29,578 nucleotides of DNA from an uncultured Clostridia bacterium (GTDB lineage Bacteria > Bacillota > Clostridia > TANB77 > CAG-508): positions 1 through 29,578 of the forward strand of contig CAORJJ010000010.1 in assembly GCA_948517135.1 (NCBI GenBank), given 5' to 3'. Position numbers and translations under genes: made by a program. This document shows positions 23,151 to 29,578 of this stretch, piece after piece (position 1 is the stretch's first letter; every line of letters begins with the position of its first letter). Below the pieces are notes generated by a model. The model saw only the letters and a list, made by a program, of their open reading frames with translations, was not told the origin of the DNA and did not search any database.

Positions 23151-23179
23151 ATTATATTAATAATAATATTGCTATACAA
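23151..23179 (-). promoter_or_regulatory. Probable promoter of the 23119-21136 operon
   Basis: Minus strand: -10 TATAAT (23151-23156) with a weaker -35 TTGTAT (23174-23179) at 17 bases. Its position, 31 bases before the start codon, fits; the AT-rich context makes chance matches likely. Confidence 0.45.
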
Positions 23180-23211
23180 TTACATTGCTCTTACATTTTC
23201 CTTTCATTTCG

Positions 23212-23240
23212 TTGACAAATTCAACTTTCTCTGTTATAAT
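23212..23240 (+). promoter_or_regulatory. Consensus promoter of the frameshifted gene at 23275
   Basis: -35 TTGACA (23212-23217), exactly 17 bases, -10 TATAAT (23235-23240), a perfect sigma-A match. GGAGG at 23260-23264 and ATG 23275 follow, so transcription and initiation signals are intact. Confidence 0.85.
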
Positions 23241-23274
23241 GTTTACATAATTATATTTGGAGGTAATTTAATAT

Positions 23275-23746
23275 ATGTTATCTAACGAAGAATTTTTAAA
23301 TTTTAAAAAAAGAGTAAATCCAATAATTAAAGCATGTTCTGTTCCCAAAGAAAACTGGAAATCTACTATGCGGATTATATCTTATGAATGGACTTTCTCC
23401 TTTAACAAAAGATATGGAATTTGGTATAAATCCTTATATTGCAAAAGAATACCGCAAAAGTCTTCTTGAAATATGTAGAGATTTGCCAAAATTAAAAGCA
23501 TCATATCCTGGTGCAATAGCATCAATTTCATATTTTGATCTTTTAAAAGAAACTAATGTTCCAAAAATCATGCAAATAAATTGTGCTTTTGTTGACCAAT
23601 TTAGTGGATTATTAAATGCTGCTGATATTGCTGGTATTCGTGAAATTAAAACATCAAACGGAATTGTTCCTGTTATAGATATATTAGAAAAATATAAAAA
23701 TGATATATATCCAGCAAGAGTTCCACAAGAACCAGACGAAAAATAA
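23275..23746 (+). pseudogene. Small unrecognised gene split by a +1 frameshift
   Basis: I do not recognise the product. From ATG 23275 (good GGAGG, consensus promoter) the frame reads 24-31 sensible residues (MLSNEEFLNFKKRVNPIIKA...) and then drifts into unlikely sequence, stopping at 23467-23469. The +1 frame gives a convincing continuation from about 23345 (TGNLLCGLYLMNGLSPLTKD... to a Glu/Lys end at 23746) but is closed upstream by TAA at 23324. Joining the frames near CCCAAAG (23344-23350) gives about 156 residues. Either one base was gained (or two lost) there, or the CCC-A site shifts ribosomes by +1, or the read is in error. The joined protein has no signal or membrane segment. An intrinsic terminator follows. 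Confidence 0.65.
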
Positions 23747-23779
23747 TTAGATTAATAATTAAATACATAAAACAAAAGG

Positions 23780-23818
23780 CATATCTATTTAGCAAAGCTT
23801 TATAGATATGTTTTTTAT
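23780..23818 (+). terminator. Terminator of the frameshifted gene
   Basis: CATATCTAT (23780-23788) pairs with ATAGATATG (23802-23810), with an inner AGC/GCT pairing, and is followed by TTTTTTATTTT. Confidence 0.8.
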
Positions 23819-23844
23819 TTTACAAAAAATGAAAAACAAAAAAA

Positions 23845-23873
23845 TGAAATTTAGGAACAGTCCATAAATTTCA
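23845..23873. repeat. 29-nt imperfect palindrome, copy B
   Basis: TGAAATTTAGGAAC, one base, then GTCCATAAATTTCA: 12 of 14 positions pair. The left arm is identical to that at 6743-6756 upstream of spoIIR. It lies in the gap before the FAD dehydrogenase gene, 102 bases from its start. Confidence 0.55.
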
Positions 23874-23974
23874 TTTTCATATCTTACCAATCATTATACA
23901 CTAATATTTACAAAAAAACAATTCTTTTCTTTATTTATAATTCATTATATAATAAGCATCGTGAGGTGATTACT

Positions 23975-25417
23975 TTGAATAAAAATTATGATTTAATTAT
24001 TGTCGGAGCTGGTCCTAGTGGTGTTTTTACTGCTTATGAACTTATAGAGCTTGGCATAGCAAAAGATAAAAAAATATTATTAATTGAACAAGGAAAAGCA
24101 GTTGATAAAAGATATTGCCCTGTTGAAAAAGTTGGAAAATGTATAAAATGCAAACCATATTGCAATATTACAAGTGGATTTTCAGGTGCAGGTGCATTCT
24201 CAGATGGAAAGCTTACTCTTCCAAATAAAGATAGTGATAGTATTGAGGTTGGCGGTATTCTAGATCAATACATTGGTATTGAAGAAACTAAAGATCTTAT
24301 GTTCTATACAGATGAAATTTATTTAAAATTTGGAGCAGATCCAAAACTTGAAGGTTTAGAACATTTAGATGAAATTCAAAAAATTGCTGATAGAGCAAAA
24401 GAAAATAATATTACTTTAGCAAATTGTCCAATAAGACATTTAGGTACTGAAAAAAGCCATGAATTATATAAAAAAATTCAAGATTATATCTTAGCAAACA
24501 ATGTTGAGATTATGTTTGAAACTAATGTTAAAGATTTAATTATTGAAAATAACAAAATTAAAGGAGTTATTATTGAAGAATCTAATCATTCTGATTCTTC
24601 AGAAGATATTAGTCTTTATTCAGATAAAGTCGTTATTGGTGTTGGTAGAAAAGGTGCTGAATGGCTTGCAAAAATGTGTGAAGAACATTCAATAAAAAAT
24701 CGTGCTGGTGTTGTTGATGTTGGTGTTAGATATGAACTTCCTGATAGTGTAATGAAAGATATCAATGAATATCTTTATGAAGGAAAGTTTGTTGCAAGAC
24801 TTGCTCCTTATCATGATAAAGTTAGAACATTCTGTCAAAATCCTAGTGGTTTCGTTGCAAATGAGGTTTATGACAATAACTTAACTTTAGTAAATGGACA
24901 TTCTTACAAAGATAGAAAAAGTACTAATACAAATTTAGCACTTCTTGCATCTCATCATTTTAATGATCCATTTAAAGAGCCTATTAAATATGGTATCAAT
25001 ATAGCAGAAAATGCAAATCAACTTGGAAAAGGAAATGTTCTTGTTCAAAGACTTGGTGATATTTTAAGTGGAAAACGTACTTGGGAAAAAGATTTGGAAA
25101 ATAATAGTGTTGTGCCAACATTAAAAACTGCAGTTGCTGGTGATATAACTTATGCTATTGGATATAGAACAATGGTTGATATTCTAGAATTTATTAAAGC
25201 TATGGATAAAGTTGTTCCTGGATTTGCTCATCCAGATAATCTTTTATATGCCGCTGAAATTAAATTCTATTCTAATCAAATAAATATTGATGATAAATTT
25301 GAAACAAGTGTAAAAGGTCTTTATTCTATTGGAGATGGCGGAGGGCTTACTCGTGGTTTAATTATGGCATCTGCAAGTGGTGTTCAAATGGCTAGAAATT
25401 TAAAAGATATTCTATAA
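23975..25417 (+). CDS. FAD-dependent dehydrogenase, COG2509 type
   Basis: A 480-residue flavoprotein. The dinucleotide-binding GAGPSG lies at residues 11-16 (numbered from TTG 23975), a second FAD contact at LLIEQGKAVDKR, and the C-terminal GDGGGLTRGLIMASASG closes the FAD site. A four-cysteine motif, C-x7-C-x2-C-x3-C (Cys48, 56, 59, 63), directly follows the first FAD contact and is followed by SGFSGAGAFSDGKL; such a motif could hold a metal or iron-sulfur cluster. The family is known only as uncharacterised FAD-dependent dehydrogenases, so the substrate is unknown. It is cytoplasmic, without signal or membrane helices. AGGTGAT (23964-23970) is the ribosome binding site and overlaps an in-frame GTG at 23966, so TTG 23975 is the better start. 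A bidirectional terminator follows. Confidence 0.85.
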   Translation: MNKNYDLIIVGAGPSGVFTAYELIELGIAKDKKILLIEQGKAVDKRYCPVEKVGKCIKCKPYCNITSGFSGAGAFSDGKLTLPNKDSDSIEVGGILDQYIGIEETKDLMFYTDEIYLKFGADPKLEGLEHLDEIQKIADRAKENNITLANCPIRHLGTEKSHELYKKIQDYILANNVEIMFETNVKDLIIENNKIKGVIIEESNHSDSSEDISLYSDKVVIGVGRKGAEWLAKMCEEHSIKNRAGVVDVGVRYELPDSVMKDINEYLYEGKFVARLAPYHDKVRTFCQNPSGFVANEVYDNNLTLVNGHSYKDRKSTNTNLALLASHHFNDPFKEPIKYGINIAENANQLGKGNVLVQRLGDILSGKRTWEKDLENNSVVPTLKTAVAGDITYAIGYRTMVDILEFIKAMDKVVPGFAHPDNLLYAAEIKFYSNQINIDDKFETSVKGLYSIGDGGGLTRGLIMASASGVQMARNLKDIL

Positions 25418-25421
25418 AAGA

Positions 25422-25455
25422 AAAAACTCGTATTATTAAATTAATACGAGTTTTT
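25422..25455. terminator. Bidirectional terminator between convergent genes
   Basis: A 14-bp perfect stem, AAAAACTCGTATTA (25422-25435) with TAATACGAGTTTTT (25442-25455), has a 6-base loop. It starts 4 bases after the FAD dehydrogenase stop and overlaps the stop codon of the convergent gene ending at 25454. Confidence 0.85.
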
Positions 25456-27175
25456 AAACACCTATATTTTCCATTACTGGCTTTACATCTTCTATAAATT
25501 CATCTATATTTGCAACATTCACTTGTATAATCTCTTTTGCAGAAACACCATATTTTATCTTATAATATTCAGGTATTTGCTCAATTCCCTTTATTTGTGA
25601 CTCAAGCACTACATCTATTCCTGAACATGATCTTTCTACATATGGTAAAAACTTTATTGGTTGCTTTTTTATTTTTTCATCTTGCAATAATTGATTAATA
25701 ACTGTTTTTAAATATTGTACAGTTACATTTCTATTCTTTTTATCTGAAAATTGATATCTTAAATAATCTTTCTCTTCTTTTACTATTAATTCACTAGATA
25801 AATAATGTTTTACTGGTGTTTCTAATAAATTAATTATTTTTGTTCTATTTAGTTCTGACATTTGAGCTATATCTATTATATTTCCATTTTTATCAATTTT
25901 AAATGCACTATATCCACCAAAAGTTACTTCTACTAAATTAGGCAATCCTTGTATTATTGCTTTCTTCTGTAATTCAATAGTTCTCTTAGCTGTTTTTTCT
26001 TTATCTGAATTCGTAACAAAAAATAAATTTGCTTTTTTTCCTGTTTCTAATTGTATTTGTTTTATTTTATCAAAAAATGCATTCATTTTTTTGGTTGATA
26101 TTCTTCTTGTTAAAGTTACATCCTCTTGTTCAAACCATGTTAAAATAATAGGTACTATTTGCTCTTTATTTGATAATTCTTGTTTCTTTAATTCTATAAT
26201 TTTATTTGTTTTCAAATTATCTTTTTCTTTTATTTGTTTTTCTAAAGCTTTTTTAAGCTCTTCTCTTCTATTTATCTCAACTCTAGCTCTTTCTAGCTCT
26301 TTTTGATTTTCATCAAATTTTACTTTTAATTTATTCATTATTAAGTATTTTTTTTCTAGTTTTTTTAAATCTTTAAAATCATCTGCTAAATGAGATTTTT
26401 CTGTTTCCGTTTCAGACAATTGGCAAAAAATATCTATTATTTTACTTAATGATATTTTTAATGTTTTACTTGTTAATGTAATATTTTCAATTATGTCTCT
26501 ATAATCTTTATTGGAAAAATATCTTGAATATTTATTATAATCATCTTGGATAGGTTTCTTTTTAGTTTCAATAAATTCTTCAATTCTTAACTGTTTGCTT
26601 CTTTGAAAATTAATTAAAGTTCTTAAAAATTCTTTATCAAAACAAAAAAATTCTTCTTTTATTCTTTGATTTTTAAATGACTCAAACATCTTTATTAAAA
26701 ATGATAATTTTCTTATTTTTTCATCAGTTACATTTGTGTCAGAAATTATGAATGTTCTAATATCTGCTATTCTTTGATAATCTAAAAATTTGTAATATTT
26801 TTTATTAAAATCATATAAAACTTTAAATTTATTTGCTTTTCCTAATGTCTCAAATTCATGCTGTGACCATCCCTTAGGAATCATTCCTATTACTTCCCAA
26901 GCTTGACATTTTTTAACCGATACTATCAATTCTGAAAAATATTCATTTAATAATATATCAAGATTATCAAGAAATTTTACTGACTTTTCCATATTTTCAG
27001 GCATTGTAAGTAAATAAGTAATCTCATTATTCAATGTTAAACTATTATCTACAATATCAACTGCTCTGTATTTTAGACGACTTTTTAAAGGCTTAGCTAT
27101 TTCTAATTTTTTTACTAAATCAGATGTATCTAAGTCTTTATTTTTGTATGCAGTTACAATTTCTTGATATTCCAT
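25454..27175 (-). CDS. Unrecognised coiled-coil protein in operon with pcrA
   Basis: I do not recognise this 573-residue protein. Residues 1-250 are helical with scattered aromatic residues; about 255-337 is a strong coiled coil (Lys/Glu/Leu-rich, for example KELERARVEINRREELKKAL); about 338-573 looks alpha/beta, with VPIILTWFEQEDVTLTRR, ANLFFVTNSDKEKT and FGGYSAFKIDKNGNIIDI. That last series vaguely recalls HAD-type hydrolase motifs, but the catalytic Asp-x-Asp is absent, so I would not assign it. There is no signal or membrane segment. ATG 27175 has only a weak AGAAAG behind it and begins 15 bases after the pcrA stop, so expression is tied to the helicase and a role in DNA repair or replication is possible. 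Confidence 0.7.
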   Translation of the reverse strand: MEYQEIVTAYKNKDLDTSDLVKKLEIAKPLKSRLKYRAVDIVDNSLTLNNEITYLLTMPENMEKSVKFLDNLDILLNEYFSELIVSVKKCQAWEVIGMIPKGWSQHEFETLGKANKFKVLYDFNKKYYKFLDYQRIADIRTFIISDTNVTDEKIRKLSFLIKMFESFKNQRIKEEFFCFDKEFLRTLINFQRSKQLRIEEFIETKKKPIQDDYNKYSRYFSNKDYRDIIENITLTSKTLKISLSKIIDIFCQLSETETEKSHLADDFKDLKKLEKKYLIMNKLKVKFDENQKELERARVEINRREELKKALEKQIKEKDNLKTNKIIELKKQELSNKEQIVPIILTWFEQEDVTLTRRISTKKMNAFFDKIKQIQLETGKKANLFFVTNSDKEKTAKRTIELQKKAIIQGLPNLVEVTFGGYSAFKIDKNGNIIDIAQMSELNRTKIINLLETPVKHYLSSELIVKEEKDYLRYQFSDKKNRNVTVQYLKTVINQLLQDEKIKKQPIKFLPYVERSCSGIDVVLESQIKGIEQIPEYYKIKYGVSAKEIIQVNVANIDEFIEDVKPVMENIGV

Positions 27176-27190
27176 ACTTAATATATCTTT

Positions 27191-29506
27191 CTACTCAATA
27201 ATTTCTAATCCTGCAAATTTTGCCATTAATCTCTTATGACCTGCTTTATTAAAGTTAATATCTACTTTTAAGTCTTCTCCTTCTGCTTCAACAGAATTTA
27301 TTATTCCTTCTCCAAACTTCTTATGGTACACTTTTACTCCTGATTTATATTTTGATAAATCAACATCTGAAGTTGTTTGCTTTTTATTTAAACTTTGTAA
27401 AAAGCTATCTGCACTTCTAAATTGAAATGTTGTATTTGAAGATCTAGAACTTTGTCTTTCTATATCTCTATATGATGTAACTGAACTATCGTAAAAGCCA
27501 CTTCCATAACTATTAGATCTAGAATTTCCATATGTCCATTCTCTATCTTCATTTGGATTATATGTATTGGTTCTTTCTTCAATTTGTTCATATCCATCTA
27601 TCATATTAGCTGGTATTTCTTTAATAAATCGAGAAACTGCATTACAACTTGTTGAACCAAAAATTGTTCTTTGTCTACTACATGTTAAAAATAAGTTTTC
27701 CTTAGCTCTTGTTATTCCTACATAGCAAAGTCTTCTTTCTTCTTCAAGCTCTTTTGGCTCTCCAATTGATTTATATCCTGGAAATATTCCTTCTTCCATC
27801 CCCACTAAAAATACAACTGGAAATTCAAGACCTTTAGCACTATGTAATGTCATTAAAGTAACAGACTCTTCTGTTTCTTCCATACCATCTAAATCAGAAC
27901 TTAAAGTAATTCCTTCTAAGAATTCACTTAAAGTTGGATCTGCTGATTCTTCTTCAAATTCTATTGCTACTGTTAAAAATTCTTCTAAGTTCTGTATTCT
28001 TGTTTCTGCTTCAACAGTATTTTCTAATTCTAATGCTTTTGTATAACCTGTTTTATTTAAAGTTTCTTTTATTAAATCTGAAAGTTTTAATTCATCTTTT
28101 CTACTTTTTAACTCTTCTATAACATTTATAAATTCTCTAGTGTTAGCAAAAACTCTATTTAGACCAAATTCATCAGATTTTTTAATAACTTCATACATTG
28201 AAATTCCACTTTCTGATGATACAACTTCAATATTTTCTAAACTTGTTTTTCCAACACCTCTTTTAGGTTCATTTATTATTCTATTTAAGCTTAAATTATC
28301 TGCAGTATTTTGAATTAATCTTAAATAAGCAATAATATCTTTAATTTCTTTTCTTTCATAGAACTTTAGACCGCCAACAATTTTATATGGTATATCTTCT
28401 CTTCTTAAAATATCTTCTATACTACGTGATTGTGAATTCATTCTATAAAGAACTGCAAAATCTGAGTATTTATAATATTCTTCTATTTTTAAAGTATTTA
28501 TTTGCTTTACTATATAATTTGCTTCATCATATTCATTGTCTCCTCTAAATACTTTTGGTAAAGCTCCTCTTTCATTATCTGTCCACAATTTCTTCTCATA
28601 TTTTGTTTCATTATTTCTAATAACTTCGTTAGCTGCATTTAATATACTTTGTGTACATCTATAATTTTGCTCTAATTTTATAATTCTTGTTCCAGGAAAA
28701 TCTTTTTCAAAATTTAAAATATTACTAATATCTGCTCCTCTAAATGAATAAATTCCTTGATCATTATCACCTACAACTGTAATATTTCCATATTTTGATG
28801 CAAGTAAAGTTACCAAAGTAAATTGAGCTTTGTTTGTATCTTGATATTCATCTACCAAAACATACTTAAATCTGTTTGAATAATATTCAAGTAAATCTGG
28901 GTTATCAAGTAAAATTTTTATTGTAAAATTTATTATATCATCAAAATCTATTGCATTATTCTCTTTTAATCTTCTTTGATATATTTCATATATTTCACCT
29001 ATTTTTTCTTTTCTAAAATCATTTTTATATTTTGCCATATATTGATCTGGCTCTAACATTTCATTTTTAGCATTTGATATTTCATATAATACAGATTTAT
29101 CTGTATATAATTTATCATCTAAATTTTGTCCCTTTATAATTTGCTTAATTAATGTTTTTTGATCTGATGTATCAAAAATTACAAAAGATGTATCAAAACC
29201 AATCCTATCTATTTGTTTTCTTAAAATTCTAACACAAATAGAATGGAATGTTCCAATCCACATATCTCTTGCTACATCTCCAACTAAATTTTCAACTCTT
29301 GATTTCATTTCATTAGCTGCTTTATTGGTAAATGTTATAGCTAATATGTCCCATGGTTTAACTTCTTTTTCTCCCATTAAATATGCTATCTTATGTGTTA
29401 ATACCTTTGTTTTTCCACTTCCTGCACCAGCTATAACTAAGCATGGACCTTCTGTGTTTGTAACTGCTTCATATTGTTTATCATTTAATCCTTCTAATAA
29501 ATCCAT
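27191..29506 (-). CDS. pcrA: ATP-dependent DNA helicase PcrA (UvrD/Rep family)
   Basis: A superfamily 1A 3'-to-5' DNA helicase for repair, plasmid and phage replication and removal of obstacles from DNA. All motifs are present: LNDKQYEAV (Q motif), Walker A GAGSGKT (27-33 from the start chosen), AITFTNKAANEM (Ia), DEYQDTN (II), VVGDNDQGIYSFRGAD (III), QNYRCTQSI (IV), VTLMTLHSAKGLEFPVVFLVGMEEGIFP (V) and RRLCYVGITRAKENLFL (VI). The C-terminal part after a Ser/Tyr/Arg-rich linker ends in VYHKKFGEGII, the Tudor-like domain that binds RNA polymerase in PcrA/UvrD. The length of 771 residues is normal. The frame opens at ATG 29518, but GGAGG overlaps that codon; ATG 29506, 5 bases after GGAGG, is the likelier start. 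It is the first gene of an operon with the coiled-coil protein. Confidence 0.96.
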   Translation of the reverse strand: MDLLEGLNDKQYEAVTNTEGPCLVIAGAGSGKTKVLTHKIAYLMGEKEVKPWDILAITFTNKAANEMKSRVENLVGDVARDMWIGTFHSICVRILRKQIDRIGFDTSFVIFDTSDQKTLIKQIIKGQNLDDKLYTDKSVLYEISNAKNEMLEPDQYMAKYKNDFRKEKIGEIYEIYQRRLKENNAIDFDDIINFTIKILLDNPDLLEYYSNRFKYVLVDEYQDTNKAQFTLVTLLASKYGNITVVGDNDQGIYSFRGADISNILNFEKDFPGTRIIKLEQNYRCTQSILNAANEVIRNNETKYEKKLWTDNERGALPKVFRGDNEYDEANYIVKQINTLKIEEYYKYSDFAVLYRMNSQSRSIEDILRREDIPYKIVGGLKFYERKEIKDIIAYLRLIQNTADNLSLNRIINEPKRGVGKTSLENIEVVSSESGISMYEVIKKSDEFGLNRVFANTREFINVIEELKSRKDELKLSDLIKETLNKTGYTKALELENTVEAETRIQNLEEFLTVAIEFEEESADPTLSEFLEGITLSSDLDGMEETEESVTLMTLHSAKGLEFPVVFLVGMEEGIFPGYKSIGEPKELEEERRLCYVGITRAKENLFLTCSRQRTIFGSTSCNAVSRFIKEIPANMIDGYEQIEERTNTYNPNEDREWTYGNSRSNSYGSGFYDSSVTSYRDIERQSSRSSNTTFQFRSADSFLQSLNKKQTTSDVDLSKYKSGVKVYHKKFGEGIINSVEAEGEDLKVDINFNKAGHKRLMAKFAGLEIIE

Positions 29507-29541
29507 CAATTCCTCCATTGTTTTACAAAACTTATGTTCGT

Positions 29542-29570
29542 ATTATAATATGATTATTTTTTACTGTCAA
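29542..29570 (-). promoter_or_regulatory. Consensus promoter of the pcrA operon
   Basis: Minus strand: -35 TTGACA (29565-29570), exactly 17 bases, -10 TATAAT (29542-29547), a perfect sigma-A match 35 bases before the chosen ATG. Confidence 0.85.
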
Positions 29571-29578
29571 TATTATAT

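Overview
The window reads as one contiguous piece of chromosome from a low-G+C, spore-forming Firmicute, most likely an uncultured gut-type clostridium. The basis is very AT-rich coding and spacer DNA with A/T-ending codons, GGAGG-type ribosome binding sites, TTGACA-N17-TATAAT promoters, a stage II sporulation gene (spoIIR), a YycJ/WalJ-type metallohydrolase, PcrA, Tex and a large sortase-type surface protein. Genus-level placement is not possible from what is here.

Layout. 1-300: three same-orientation copies of a short repeat that looks like solo insertion-sequence ends. 326-600: a minus-strand tRNA operon (Lys-Glu-Thr) with a clear promoter and terminator. 787-2799: a two-gene minus operon, a transglutaminase-like protein that appears to lack its catalytic cysteine followed by a leucine-rich-repeat-like protein. 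2959-5925: a fused UDP-sugar pyrophosphorylase/phosphohexomutase. 6130-7418: an unrecognised gene divergent from spoIIR. 7530-9601: murA-walJ operon. 9663-10319: an unrecognised gene of about 50% G+C with foreign codon use and an in-frame TAG, driven by a consensus host-style promoter. 10523-12679: tex. 12798-17759: a 1653-residue wall-anchored adhesin with a thioester domain and many SpaA/DUF11-like repeats. 17951-19540: an ABC-F ATPase. 19685-23119: four unrecognised, charged proteins in two minus-strand operons. 23275-23746: a small frameshifted gene. 23975-25417: a COG2509-type FAD dehydrogenase. 25454-29506: pcrA followed by an unrecognised coiled-coil protein in the same operon.

How the genes fit together. 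Several concern the envelope: the fusion enzyme could make nucleotide sugars, MurA starts peptidoglycan synthesis, WalJ is linked to cell-wall regulation in relatives, and the adhesin is a wall-anchored product. SpoIIR ties the cell to sporulation. Tex, the ABC-F protein and PcrA serve transcription, translation and DNA repair.

The least explained parts are the foreign amber-interrupted gene, the four-gene hypothetical block (including a reading frame that runs 69 codons upstream of any ordinary start and abuts the previous gene in the +1 frame), the pcrA-linked protein, the cysteine-less transglutaminase, and a 29-nt imperfect palindrome present twice, 17 kb apart. No CRISPR array, rRNA, complete transposon or prophage was seen.
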